Below, one piece after another: positions 45,907-62,853 of a DNA stretch of 64,000 bases; positions within the stretch are counted from its first letter, which is position 1; each line of letters begins with the position of its first letter. Made by a program: the position numbers and the translations under genes. Under the pieces are notes generated by a model. It saw only the letters and a program-made list of their open reading frames with translations, did not search any database and was not told the origin of the DNA. This stretch comes from Amia ocellicauda (Eukaryota > Chordata > Actinopteri > Amiiformes > Amiidae), in NCBI RefSeq assembly GCF_036373705.1, contig NC_089852.1:35894207-35958206 (forward strand), in the 5' to 3' direction.

Positions 45907-45966
45907 GTGTGTGTCTATGTGTGTGTGTGTCTGTGTGCATGTGAGTGTGTGTGTGTGTGTGTGTTT
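45907..45966. repeat. TG microsatellite
   Basis: Interrupted TG array of about 60 bp. Confidence 0.9.
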
Positions 45967-48122
45967 GTGAATTTGCGGGGGTGTTTAACTGTGCTAAACT
46001 ATTGCATAAACAGGACCAGTCTGGACAGGAGCAGTGTAAATCCATTTACCTGGTATTTAGTTATCTTTGACACATTTCCTAGCTCTAAGAAGGTAAACAA
46101 AGGTAAATAAATATTGACATAGACTGAAAAATTATACAGTCCCCCATCCTGAGAAATAAATAGTTCAGAAATAGTAAGGTGAGGGTTTAGTTGTGGTCTT
46201 TGCTTCAATACAACAGGTCTATCTTCTATGTATCTGTTCATGGAGCGTCCTCTTGTTTGCTGAGGCACTCCTGTGTATAATGCCCATCCCTGGAGAGCAG
46301 AGAACAGCAGTGCTGGGAACCAGCCAGTTGATAAAAGGGCTAGATAGCTTTCACAGTCTGACAGGGGTGAGCAGGCAGTTCAATTCTGAGGGTTGCATTA
46401 GAGCTGGGTGTACCAAGGGAGAAACAGTGCTTAGCATTTATAGCCAAACCTCTCCACACCCTCACCGGGAAAAGACATTGCAGATTTTAATTTTGTTTGT
46501 GAAATAATTAAGCACTTTGAGCAGCCACTAACTCAAAAGCAATCCTAAGTTAATGTTCATTCTTGTCAGTCTTTTGTGGCCTCCCACAGAATCATTTTTA
46601 GAGTTTTCTGTCGCCTACATTATAATTTCTCGAAAAACCAAATAAACTATTTTCTAAGAATTGCCACGGGCTGGCAAATGTTAGGATCAACACATACACA
46701 GAATATGAAACTGCTTATGTTAGGAAATTCTTTTATACGAATATAAAAGATAGGGTGTGGAGCTGTGTAACTTCTTGTACCATTTCTCCTCTTACAGCCC
46801 TTTAATTCATGTAATACAATGCTTCCCTGCGTTGTGAAATACATGCAGGCATTGATGAGAGTGAAATTACTCAACCCTGTTGAATGGTATGAGTATCATT
46901 AATGGAACCTTTTAAACATAAAATATTGACTTCTTCTCTATTAGCAATTAGCTTTGTGGCAGTTAGAAATGGGTACAGTGATCAGAAAATGTAGTAAAAG
47001 CAATCTTTGCACATACATGTGGCTCTTGCAGTGGAACTTGATTTAAAGAACAGCTTCATGGAAGGTGAGAAGCAATGTCACTCTGATTACACATGCACCT
47101 CCTTCACACATCTCCTCAATTGAATGCTTCTGCCAGAAGTCACGTACTGACTAGAGGCTGTTTTTTTTTTTTTTTAAGGGCACTGTGAATGCCCTGAACA
47201 TATGCTGGTATTTTCAACAAGGGTTTCCTGCTGATGCAACAGAATATAATGCAACACATTGTCATGTGCATAGCATGGAAAATAAGAGACACAAGGTGTG
47301 TTTTTGAAGAATATCAAAACTACGCACACCTAATGTCTGTGTTCTCCAATCATGTTTGTGGAATTTTCATAATCGAATATTATTTCATAGACTGCCTTTT
47401 CATGGGGAGCACCATTTAAAAGTATTTTACAGTAAGTAAACGCACAGTACAAAAGATACAATCTGACCAACTGGTTTTAAAAATAAACCTAATAAACAAA
47501 AGTTTATGATCTCTTGGATAAACATAAACAATAACATTAACATTAATAATAATGTAATTTAAATAACTCAATTTAAAAGCATTCTGAAATGTGTAGGTAC
47601 TGATTAGGATATATTACAGATTACATCAGACATCAGAATGAGATAGTTGTGTTAGAACAAGTGTTAAAATGAATTTACATATAGGTAAAGGTAAAACCAG
47701 AAAGTTCATATTTCCCTTAGGCACAAATTTCAGCATAGGAGCAAATGCAACAACATGAAGTCCATCCAGGACATGGAAGCAGGGTACTAGAGGTGGGAGG
47801 ACTTTGATCGTGATATTGGAACTGAGGAAGTGAGCAAGTATGTGAGGTATTCGCTGTCATTGACATGTATGACCTTGATATCTGAGTCTTCAATGTGATT
47901 TGAAATTGAATGGAGAGTTAAAGTGGACGAGACACATATGGAGTGATGTCTTCATGCATACTGTGTAAAATTCCTGAAACAGGAATCCACTGCACAGCAA
48001 CAGCACATTATTCCAGTCAAATGCAAGGCAGAGGCATGACCAGATAATATGGCAAAATGATCAAGTGGTCATTCAGTATGTATTTGTTTTACACTATGTT
48101 CGTTCAAAGTTAAAATATATTT

Positions 48123-49250
48123 TTAACTTTCAAACCACAAGGCAAGATCTGAAACTCTTTTAGTCTGATACCTTGCTGCTCGAACAGCGTTACACACTGC
48201 GCAGTACTGCTCACTCCAAAAGGAAGTCACATGGACATTGTAGTTCTTCTTCCATGCTAAATATCTTCTGTACAGTCTGGGGTTTTGATCTAGAAACCTC
48301 AGGTAAGAAGCCAGCATTCTGGGGCTGTAGAAGTCGTCCACATGGATAAAAGAGTCAGGAGGGACAAAGCGTTCATAGTTCTCTCTTGGAGGTCCCAACA
48401 CCACTGGCACAGCACTTGAGCCAAAAGCGTTGGCCCACAACTTCTCTGTAATGTAGTCTGTGTGCTGCGAGTTTTCAAAAGCTAGGTAGAACTTGTACTG
48501 TGAGACAGTCTGAACAATGCTGTTGTTCTCCAGCGCCATTGCGTCCCTGCCATAAACATCAATGGGAATGTACCTCCTAAGCTGAGCATAAAATCTTACC
48601 CGTGCATGATCCATATTCCAGTTGCTGATGACCCAGGCAACAAGCCGTTTTTTCTTAGGTAAAAGGATCTGTGAGGAACCAGAAGATGGATTCTTTGGAT
48701 AGAGATAGCCATAAGGCATAAACATGTCAGAACCCACTTTGTATGACATAGTCCAGTTAAAAATACCCTCCAGTTCTTCCAATCCTGACGTGTGAGTAGG
48801 AGACTCAAAATTCATCCAGATCCACTTTTGGGTGGAAGGGCGGTGGCGCTGAGGAAGCCTGCTGAGATTGCCCTGTATCTCCCTGTGGTGGATGATCACT
48901 GCATCAGCCTGAAGGTACAGATCCCGGTCAGTGGTCAGAGTGCAGTGCCGTATATCATACCGTCTCTCGCAATCCACAATCGTGCTTTTATTTCCGAAGG
49001 GCTGCCACCAGATCAGCACGGTGACTGGGTCAGGCTGCCTGTGCCTCCGGGGAGAGAAGTTGTGGAGACCCTGCGGCAGGTTTTGGTAACACAGGACGAG
49101 CGCCAGCAGCACGCAGGCGAAAGCGGCTAGGAAGACCTGCGGGTAGAGCCGAGCCTGCATACCAGTGGCATGGCATGGCTTGTCACACAGAGCTGGTGGT
49201 TGTGGGGATAGAGCAGCCTCGGTGTCCAAGTGGATTCTGTTATTTTCCAT
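48123..49250 (-). CDS. fut4: Alpha-1,3-fucosyltransferase (GT10), FUT4 by position
   Basis: Golgi type II enzyme that transfers fucose from GDP-fucose to N-acetylglucosamine of lactosamine chains, forming Lewis x-type epitopes. A single-exon frame of 375 residues, as usual for this family. A cytoplasmic tail is followed by a membrane anchor at about 37-56 (VFLAAFACVLLALVL). The acceptor motif HHRE is at 121-124 and the GT10 donor-binding signature FENSQHTDYITEKLWANAF at 258-276, followed by VPVVLGPPRENYE. Sequons: N87, N128, N165, N242. The Arg in HHRE, where FUT3 has Trp, suggests preference for type 2 chains. A second Met at 31 would give a shorter tail. FUT4 is chosen because the neighbours ANKRD49/MRE11 and AMOTL1 match human 11q21; by sequence alone it could be another alpha-1,3 family member. 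Confidence 0.93.
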   Translation of the reverse strand: MENNRIHLDTEAALSPQPPALCDKPCHATGMQARLYPQVFLAAFACVLLALVLCYQNLPQGLHNFSPRRHRQPDPVTVLIWWQPFGNKSTIVDCERRYDIRHCTLTTDRDLYLQADAVIIHHREIQGNLSRLPQRHRPSTQKWIWMNFESPTHTSGLEELEGIFNWTMSYKVGSDMFMPYGYLYPKNPSSGSSQILLPKKKRLVAWVISNWNMDHARVRFYAQLRRYIPIDVYGRDAMALENNSIVQTVSQYKFYLAFENSQHTDYITEKLWANAFGSSAVPVVLGPPRENYERFVPPDSFIHVDDFYSPRMLASYLRFLDQNPRLYRRYLAWKKNYNVHVTSFWSEQYCAVCNAVRAARYQTKRVSDLALWFES

Positions 49251-52200
49251 GCAGTCAGGGACTTTGTAGTTTCTTTTCCTTGCACTTTTTAAGAATCAAT
49301 CCGTGCAGAGCAGAAGCGCACCGACTAGTTCTTCAGAGGTTCATGAACAAACAAGCAAAACAAAAAAAGAAAAAGGAAGAAAGTTCCGTATCAGCACTTG
49401 CGTATATTTCCTTATTGTTCTCGTTAAATCACTTCTCCACCTCTGGGGTCAAACCTGTGGACTAGTGCACTTGCTCTGAACACTGCGGGGATTTGGTCTG
49501 TTTTACAGAGAGTAATCTACATCGTAAATAGACGTCAGATTTTAAAAGCACATTTGAACTGACTGGCTTCACGCTATAGGTTATATATTTGCTAAAAAAA
49601 AAAAAAGTAAAAAGATCAAATATTTACCAGTATATCAAGTGACTGACATGGCAACAACTCCGAGTGGACGGAGTCTGGGTACAAAAAGGGCTCTTTGTTA
49701 ATTGCACAGACAGCAGCATGTGTAAAAACTTCATCTGATCCTTTTCTCTCTCTCATTTGACTACTGCGCCTAGCTACAGTGACTGCTCCATTATCAGTCT
49801 AGTATTTAACAAAATGTTCGAGTGTGTTTGAAATGTTACTTTAGTACTTTTAATTATACAGTACAGTAGTTCTTCCAAATGCATGTATTTAATTTCACTT
49901 TTTCACCTTGATAATTGAGCTAGATCTGTGAGGTGCCTAAAGCAATCAAGATGCTCTATAATGTCTGCTTCACACAGTGCAAAAAGCACCTTTTGTCTGT
50001 TCTAAGTTCTACCACATGCAAGCTCCTCCAACACATATTAAATTAGTTAATTTGCATATATAGCTGCTATATTGTATAGTGTGTGCTATTGTGGAAGGAA
50101 GCAGTGACTGATACTTTCTTGTTACCTGAGCCTTCCTCTAGATAAGAAAGAGAAAGGATGTTCTGTCTGTTTGAAACAGATCATGTCTTCCTTTATAGGT
50201 TTGATAAAATATGAACAAAGAACCCAAGTATTCATTTTGGTGAGTAACGTACCATTCGTGGGTTTGTCACAACTGCAGGCTTTAATAAACTCTTGGAGAA
50301 CAGACTTTAAAAACTCAACAGCACCTCAAACACAGAATACAGAATAAGCAACAATCATTTTGTGAATTGTTTACCCTTTCAGTCAGCGCATTTTACAGTG
50401 CTTTGGTTCTAGTTTAGATATTGTAATAGTCAGTTTATTGAATAGACAATAAATAGGTATACTAATTCAAATACACTACATGAAAAGAGCTTTTATGTGA
50501 TGTAGGACGTGCTACATAAATATTTGTCCTTCATTCTATCGATTTACAAAGATACGAGGAACTCCCACAGAGATACAAATATGATTTTCTCTTTAGAACT
50601 AATGGGGTTCCACAGTTCTAGATAGCTGCTATAGATATGTACACGTCTGTTTCTTTGCATGATATGAGATGTTCAGCTCAGGAATGTACCATTTATGCAT
50701 TTGAATGTTTGAGGTCTATGTGTTTGAAGGAGCTTACCTATCCTTGCTCCATGGTGAGAGAAACGTGAATCATCAAGGACTTTGGACCAGCACCATTTTT
50801 TTTATTGATGCTCCACAGGTCAGCGAATTAAAATGTTACAAAATAAATATAGTTTTTAATGTCTACAATGTTGTATATGTATACAAAGGGTCATTGGAAT
50901 ACCATCAAAAATATGTTTTCGAGTGAAATTATAATATTCTGTAGTCTGAAATTAAATTGTATGTATTTTAGTTCATCAGCTTTATCTAGATATGTACTAG
51001 GTATGATGCGTTAAAGAAAACGCGTGTGTGCATATTCACACTGCTGTTTTAATTTGGAGTCTGGAGACCATTGTTATATGTTGCAAACAAACAAACAAAC
51101 AGTTGCTAGCTTTGTTTATACAACATTAACAGTAAAAATATATAAGAAACATATAAAGAGTGCTCATTAATATTATGATTATGATTATTCTCTCTTGTTG
51201 ATTTGTTTCATTTTTCTTTTCTTCTTATGGCCTATATACTCACTCTGATTCCACTGTCCATTATTTTATTTTATTTTTGGGAGTTGATTGTTCATGAGAG
51301 AAAGCAACCCTTGGAATGCTGACAACCCAACCCAGTAGATAATTCCCTTTTATACCTACATTTCAGTTCAATACAGCTCTACACAGTCTTTTCAGCTTCA
51401 AGATAAGCATATCCTCATCTAGTTTGTGGCCAGGGAACTGGAGCCAGGATTGCTTCCATCAACCAGAAGCAGTAGTACAATTTGAATAACTGATTTTATT
51501 GCCATCAATTTAGCCTGAGGGAGAAAAAAAAGAGTCCATTCATGTGTCTTGAATTTCCATTAAGGATAATGCATCCCTCAACTGGCACATAATGCAAAAA
51601 AGGGAGAGTGTGAAATACAAATGGTTAAATTTACACAATCAACATACAATCTTTCTGAAATTCTTTCTTGGTTTATTACAACTTAATTTATACATTAGGG
51701 GGAGGAATTCAAATGTCATTCAAATCCCTTTTACATTCATAAGCAAGGCAATTATATCTCAATGGTGTATTACACTTTTTATGAAGTGGATATGAAACAC
51801 ACCGTACAGATATTTGATTAATTAAGGCAACAATGTAGGTAGACAAATAAAAACACATTTGAGTTTAGCTTTTATTAAATTATGGGCTGACTGGAGTACA
51901 GACACAACTTGTACACTGTGTTCCACATGGCAAGCAACTTGAATACTAATTACATTGACTTCTGTCTTGCAGGTTTTCACAGTGGAAACAAATATTGCAA
52001 AACGTCACGACCAGCTTAACCTTGCCTGCTTTCTCCAATACATGATTATCTTAAATAATGAAAAGCAGCCAATTAAACTACCCTGTTCTGTTTATTCAAA
52101 CTGTTGTGAATTTACATGGTTATGAAATGCAAAACCAAGAAGCACAACACAATGCCCCCCGACATATCCTCTCATCCAATGCTGGGTAACAATATGCAGG

Positions 52201-52472
52201 AAAATGTGTCTCACCAGCCATTTTCATTTCAAAATTCCAGAATCAGAATAAGTGACATATTTCTGGGGTGATTTTCTTCTCACTAGGATGCTTTTGTATG
52301 TTTTAGGGCTAAATGCCAAAAAACTAGAACATTTTCTGATGACACAAAAAAGCAGTGGGCAGTCATCCACGTTGGAGTGTAAATGCTGAATTGTGTGGAA
52401 ATGTCAAGTCCAACTCCCGCCGTCACAACACAAGGCCAGATTATGAGTCTGCTTTCTCCCTGACTGGAAACC
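49251..52472. other. Intergenic, FUT4 upstream to ANKRD49 3' end
   Basis: No gene seen. The human C11orf97 lies near here but nothing matching was recognised. AT-rich, with a CAAA run at 51087-51100 and short unsupported open frames. The FUT4 promoter should lie just right of 49250, but no clear TATA box was seen. Confidence 0.6.
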
Positions 52473-52478
52473 TTTATT
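52473..52478 (-). terminator. Candidate ANKRD49 poly(A) signal
   Basis: AATAAA on the minus strand, about 235 bp past the ANKRD49 stop codon. Confidence 0.5.
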
Positions 52479-52709
52479 AGACAACTGGAAGTCTGCACAT
52501 TTTCCAACAAATAAATTACAGCCAACATGCGGCATGTTGATTTGCTCCAAAACACATTTCCAGAGGAATTAGAACAAAGAAATTCATCCATGGAGACATT
52601 TAAAAGGTTTTAATTTGACATTCTTCAACCGGTTTATATTCACTGGATAAAGTACATCTGCATGTTAACCAACCCCCAACTCTCACCACCACCGCCTCCG
52701 CCTCCATGA

Positions 52710-55033
52710 TCAACATTCAGGTAGCACGTTGTGGCAGGGCGCCACTATGTCAAACAGGTGGTAGTGTGCACTAGTCCTGCGGGCGATATCGAAGGCCGTC
52801 TCTCCTCCGCTGCTCTTGAGGTCGGGGTTGACGTGACGGTGCATCAGTAGTAGCTCCAGTGTCTGCCTGGCGCCGCTGTTACCAGAAGCCAGGTGCAGCG
52901 GGGTGAGCAGGCCGTTGGTCTGGGAGTTAATGTCCGCCCCCTGCTGGAGCAGGTAGGAGGCCACCGCTGTGTTGTTCCACTTGCAGGCGCTGTGCAGCGG
53001 CGTCCACCCATCCACCGTCCTGGCGTGGAGGTCGGCCCCGTGCCGGATCAGCGCATGCACCGCCTCCAGGTGGCCGTTGTAGGCCGCGCGATGCAGAGGA
53101 CTATACCCATCCTCGTCTGTGGCATGCACCAGCGTGGCGTCGGCAGAGAGAAGTCTCTCAACGGTGGGAAGCTTCAGAGGGAGAGACGGAAACCAAAAAC
53201 CCATCAGCTTCCCATTCAGTGTGGCAGAACAACTGTGAGAGCAATTATTTATTTCTTGCATGGTGAAGAGAGCGATTGTTTTTTTTAATACAGGCAACAC
53301 CTGGATGCCAGTTTATAGCGTGAAATAGAGGACTAGCAAGAGAGAAGGGGGGCAGAGAATATACACGGCATCCAGCAGAATTCTGAATGAGCTTAAGAGG
53401 GCAAAATAATTTGCACTTCAAATACAAACAATTGAATAATGCAGCACAAATGTTAATTCCATTGATCTATATTGATAATGGAAGTCAAACTGACTGAAGG
53501 ATATAACTCAAATTGGCCTACCCGTCAATGATCTCATGCATTGGAACTTCATAATACAGAACCCCAGGAACTCATACAATATTCATGAGCATTGACCACT
53601 GCCTGCATAATATGTTCTAAGATATTAACTGGGTAGTAATCCCCATGAAAATTATGGAAATCAGAAAGATATAAAACAAGTAATTATGCTTGGCAAATCA
53701 CTCACTGTTTTAATTAACAGTTCTGTGAAAAACAGCCGTGTCATTTTATTTCCAGGCTGACTCCTAAGAACAAATGACTCATTAAATAAATTTGTTTAAA
53801 CTCGCACCTCTTCTGGAATACATTGCCATTCATAAAAAAGCTTCTGTGGTGCCCTTTCAGCAAATTAAACAGTGACTGTATAAAGTGGTACACTGTATAC
53901 ACCCCCATGCTTTGCACAGCCAGGTTTGTGAGATCTGGACATGTTTTGTTTGTTATTGATTATAGTAGGCAAGACAAAATTACACTTTACGTTGAATTGT
54001 TCTGGAAACTATTAAGGGAGGATTATATATTATTAAAATAAATAGGTGTGTGAGAAATACAGGAGAAATGATATAAGGAAGGAACATATGACAATGTTTT
54101 AATTGAAATTAGTATTGATTTAGCATATCTTCCCTTCCCATATCTGAGGTAAATATTCAGAACTATGCAAACAATGCTAAAGTTTTACAGTACCTTATTT
54201 GCTTATTATAACACCATTAAAACATCAGAAATGGGCTCGGCTGTCTTATTTTGAGTGTGCTGCTCAGTTTAATGTCCGTGTGTTTTGTTTTTGATAGTTT
54301 TTTAACCGTAAATTATTAATAAAAGACTGGTGTCTATCAAAGATGGAATGAGATTGAAATTATCAATATGTATCTGCTAACAGGAAAAATAAAACTTTTT
54401 TTTTATTTTTTAAAGCAATTTGTTTATAGTTTTTTTTTTTAACTTTACATATGTGTGTGTATGTATATGTGTTGGTAGCAAAGCAATTGCTACTAGAGCT
54501 CGTCTCATTCAGACAAATATCAGAGCTGCTCATTTATGGTGCTATGATCACACTACCATGGAGGGAGTGGAGATAATCTCCTGCTTGTCTGTATGCTAGA
54601 TAATCCAAAGAAACCACAGAAGCATTATGGTGATAAAACACAATAGGCCATGTGCAGTAAACATTTACCAATGCTAGTTAACACCGGTTTTCCCCATTGA
54701 GGAACTAACCACAGGAAATACTTAGATTACATTTTTTTTTGGGTGTTGCAAGGATTGTTGCAAGGCATGTGTGTGCACAGGTGTTATCTATAATGAGTCT
54801 GCGAGTGTGTGGTGCCAAATTTCTGGACTCACGCGATTTCTCTCAGAAGCCCAGAGCAGAAGCTCCCCAGGCCTGCCTTCCAGAGTGCACTCCTGCTCTA
54901 GATACCACTCCTCATTGTGCTTCCCCTCCTCCTCTTCCTCCTCCTCTGGCCAAAGGCTCGCTGTTCCAATAGGAATGAGATGCCGGTGTGTGTCCAGCAA
55001 CTCCAGCTGATTGAAGTCCTCAGGGAATTCCAT
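52710..55033 (-). CDS. ankrd49: ANKRD49, ankyrin repeat domain 49 (two coding exons)
   Basis: Small ankyrin-repeat protein; its molecular role is poorly known. The family is linked to germ cells in mammals. Exons 55033-54833 and 53171-52710 join in phase 0 (ASERNR | LPTVERLLS), giving 220 residues (human 239). The N-terminal part has FNQLELLDTHRHLIP, a glutamate run at 30-36, then NEEWY and LLLWASERNR. Ankyrin repeats follow at about 86-118 (GYSPLHRAAYNGHLEAV), 119-151 (GWTPLHSACKWNN) and 152-190 (LLTPLHLASGN), then ETAFDIARRTS. The start at 55033 gives MEFPEDFNQLELL. The human protein starts about 20 residues earlier, and the upstream frame here is open without a better ATG. A candidate non-coding first exon ends at 56961 with donor GTAAGT. 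Confidence 0.95.
53172..54832 (-). other. ANKRD49 intron, 1.7 kb
   Basis: No exon or recognisable element seen; several T and A runs. Confidence 0.75.
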
Positions 55034-55409
55034 TGCCCCCCTTGTTCTCCCACAGGTCCCTGTTGGCCGTAGCGTTGTCTGTCTCTGTGATGGAGGACCA
55101 CTACCAAACTGTCCTCACAGGACTACCTAACGGAACACAGGTTACTTTTAACAAAGCTTTCACCCTCCTGGTGTCTGTGCATCTTGACTTTTTTTTTGCA
55201 AAGGAAAAGATCATTCAAAAAGTCTTACTCAATATATTGATCACAGCTTAAAACCTTTCAATGGGAGTGAAATTAAAGTTACCCAAACCGTCCTCCTTCT
55301 CACAAGCCCAAGAAATTTCCCCTGAATGCGAAACATATATGAATGGTCATTAAATACAGACTTTGGCTGTACTGTATCAAAGAACTGTATCGGGAATAGG
55401 CAGAAATTA

Positions 55410-56250
55410 CACTAGAAGGCCAAAAGTATGTGGATACCTGCTCGTCAAACATTACAAACTCATGGGCATTAATATGGAGTTGGTGCTATAACAGCCTCCA
55501 CTCTTCTGGGAAGGCTTTCCACTAAATGTTGGAATATCGCTGCGGGGATTTGCTTCCATTCAAACACAAGAGCATTAGTGAGGTCGGGCACTGATGTGGG
55601 GCGAACAGGCCTGGCTCACAGTTCCAGTTCATCCCAAAGGTGTTTGATGGGGTTGCGGTCAGTGCTCTGTGCAGGCCAGTCACGTTCTTCCACACCGATC
55701 TCAACAAACCATTTCTGTATAGACCTGGCTTTGTGCATGGGGGTATTGTCACGTTGAATCAGGAAAGGGCCTCCCCAAACTGCTACCACGAACTTGGAAG
55801 TGCAAAATTGTCTAAAATGTCATTGTATGCTGTAGCGTTAAGATTTCCCTTCATTGGATATAACAGGCCCAAACCATGAGACACAGCTCCAGACCATTAT
55901 TCCTCCTCCACCAAACTTTATTGCTTTTGGGCAGGTAGTGTTCTCTTGGCATCTCTTGTCGGACTGTTAGTGGTCCTGTTCTGTGAGCTTGTGTGGCCTC
56001 CCACTTCACAGTTGAGCTGCTGTTGGTCCTAGAAGTTTCCACTTCACAATAACAGTTGACTAGTTGACTAGTGGCATCCTGTGATGGTGCCATGCTGAAA
56101 GTCACTGAGCACTTCAGTGCGGCCCATTCTACTGCCAATGTTTGTCTAAGGAGATTGCATGACTGTGTGTTTGATTTTATACACGTCAGCAATGGGTGTG
56201 ACTGAAATAGACGAATGCACTAATTTGAAGGGGTGCCCACATACACTACG
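55410..56250 (-). mobile_element. Degenerate Tc1-like transposon with internal deletion
   Basis: The left end after TA (55408-55409) reads CACTAGAAGGCCAAAAGTAT. The right end near 56231-56246, GGGTGCCCACATAC, is the imperfect inverse of the left GTATGTGGATACC. The minus strand keeps transposase remnants, such as DRNPIKHLWDELE around 55620-55650 and an N-terminal helix-turn-helix region near 56050-56110. Part of the catalytic middle appears deleted near 55930-55970, where the sequence jumps from the DDE region to the N-terminal part. It lies in the presumed first intron of ANKRD49. Non-functional. Confidence 0.85.
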
Positions 56251-56960
56251 GCATGGCATTAGTGCAACTCAGCTGCATTCTTCTTAATGTCAACAAGTGT
56301 TCCAAAAATCCTCACGATAACGTTTCCTAAACATTTAAATACGGGGAAGTAAAATACAAACAAATTATATTTATTTTCTTAAAAAAAAAAGAAGTCCAAG
56401 AAAATAATAGACATGGAATAAAATGTCTCTTAACAATATCTTAAAATAAACTTAATCTCCTGGGAATGCGTGTGCATTTGATCAAAACAGCTTGTGTTGA
56501 AGCGTTCATAGTCTAGAGTTAAAAGGCCTATTCAATAATGGTAATACATGACATTTTAGTTTTCCGTTAGGAGAGGCTGGCTGTGGGCATAGAAAGACTG
56601 AGATCTAATGATATGGGCAAAGCAGACGCACTTGGGAACGATGTTGTGCCATGTCTGTCTAGTTCTAATCCAGTCTATTCTACTATTAGATGCTGTCGTT
56701 CTCCGTCCCAACACCAAATCCACCCCATCCCTCTGCTTACACATTATACAAAGTGCATGAACTAACAACGTGTGGAAACTGGAGGTGACCCACTGTACAC
56801 TCCCATTACTCTGTGTTAACCTGTTTCAGTTTGCATTCAAATTAGAATGTTTGCATAGGTGAAGCATTAATGTATGGATTATATGTCTATATGACCATGA
56901 TAAAAACATCCAGTGTATACGCTGCATTAATCAAATTGACATCAATTCTAAAGTACTTAC

Positions 56961-57250
56961 ATAAACTCTGTAATTCTTAGAAGACGACATCCGTTGTTGT
57001 GCATCCCAATTCACACAGTCCACTAACGGAAGTATGTAAGGGAAATGGAGTTCTTTTAACGGACTTATCAATGTTTGGTAAATGACCGAGAAAAAGAATG
57101 GAACTACAAATCCCACAAGGCTGCGGGGTGGCTCGTAAACAAAACACTTCCGTAGGAAAGACGGAGGGAGATTTCACGTGGCGTGAAACTGACATCACAC
57201 AGTTTTGGAAACAATCCTGAAAATAAAAATCCCAAATGAGAAAGGTATGG
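56961..57250. promoter_or_regulatory. Bidirectional ANKRD49/MRE11 promoter
   Basis: This lies between the divergent genes. It has an ETS core ACGGAAGT at 57026-57033, a ZNF143/THAP11-type ACTACAAATCCCACA at 57103-57117, a second ETS core ACTTCCG at 57146-57152, and an E-box CACGTG at 57175-57180. There is no TATA box. Donor-like sites leave in both directions: GTAAGT on the minus strand at 56960-56955 (candidate ANKRD49 exon 1) and GTATGG on the plus strand at 57245 (candidate MRE11 exon 1). The motif set is typical of TATA-less housekeeping promoters. Confidence 0.65.
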
Positions 57251-58132
57251 CAATAGCATCCATATGATCTGTACTAAATATGCAATTGAAACAACTTTGC
57301 AAATATGTACAGTTACGGGGCAAAAAAATCATATTTTTTGAAATATTTTTGAAACTGAAAGCTTATATGAAATTTATCTACTTTACGAAACGTAGAAATC
57401 AGGTGGGAAATAAGTATTTCACTTTTAGTTAGTGATGTTCACATTTAGTTGGTGATTTTTTGAAAGAATTAGCATGTCTATTTCTAAGTTTGAACTCTTG
57501 TTTACTGGTTTTAAATAAATCACCTTCGTCAGTTACTCCTGATCTCCTGACTCATGACCCAGTTAAGGTAGATGTGATCCCTATGGGAGTCGATATCAGG
57601 CCTCTGACATTATTGTTATTCATTCATTCATTCATTCATTCATTCATTCGGTAGTTTCAATCATAATTAATCTTTCTAACACGTATAATATCGATAATTT
57701 GCGTTACAGGAAACATCAACAATTTAGCAAATCATTTATAAGAGGCGCATATAATCAAATATTACTCTCCACTAAGTGTTATTGGTTTAAATTAAACAAG
57801 TAACGTTTGTTACAGTAGGTTCATTAACATTTGTATGGCTCTGAATTGACGAGCAGTGCAATTCTCTGTCTGTCAAACCTTTCTGATATTTAGGTAGAAT
57901 TAACACTGGCATTTAATGAAACACTTGCAAATGTGTCAAGTCTGAGGGACTCATGTACATGTGAAGAGTTTTAAGAGATTTTCGCCCTTGATGCAGTTCA
58001 ATATTATAGTATTATATTACAGTCTTGAAACTGTTCTTAAACTATTTTTCCAAATTAATTCCTAGGTCTCCCTTTGATTAAATCAAACTGTGTATGTTCT
58101 GCTGTGTGTCCTGCTGACATTTTAACTTCAAG
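57251..58132 (+). other. Presumed MRE11 first intron
   Basis: No exon seen; AT-rich. Contains an ATTC microsatellite (57619-57649). A splice acceptor TTCAAG ends directly before the MRE11 ATG. Confidence 0.55.
57619..57649. repeat. ATTC tetranucleotide microsatellite
   Basis: About seven to eight ATTC units. Confidence 0.9.

Positions 58133-62853
<4,721 letters not shown>

Larger units (their letters stand above)
40388..48122. other. Gene-poor region between the Tc1 element and FUT4
   Basis: No gene found; in human PIWIL4 lies in the equivalent interval, but no PIWI or PAZ motif is visible. It contains a short inverted-repeat element (41251-41597), a rearranged Tc1 remnant (43295-44197), possibly another dispersed repeat (44220-44470), and a TG microsatellite (45907-45966). 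42160-42420 and 42700-42880 are non-repetitive and might be conserved regulatory sequence; this is unproven. Confidence 0.65.

Noticed and set aside
48792-49130. 112-codon plus-strand frame opposite FUT4
   Set aside because: It is antisense to a well-supported GT10 coding frame and has no recognisable motif.
52283-52591. 102-codon minus-strand frame
   Set aside because: It lies in the probable ANKRD49 3' UTR, has no recognised domain, and spans the candidate poly(A) signal.
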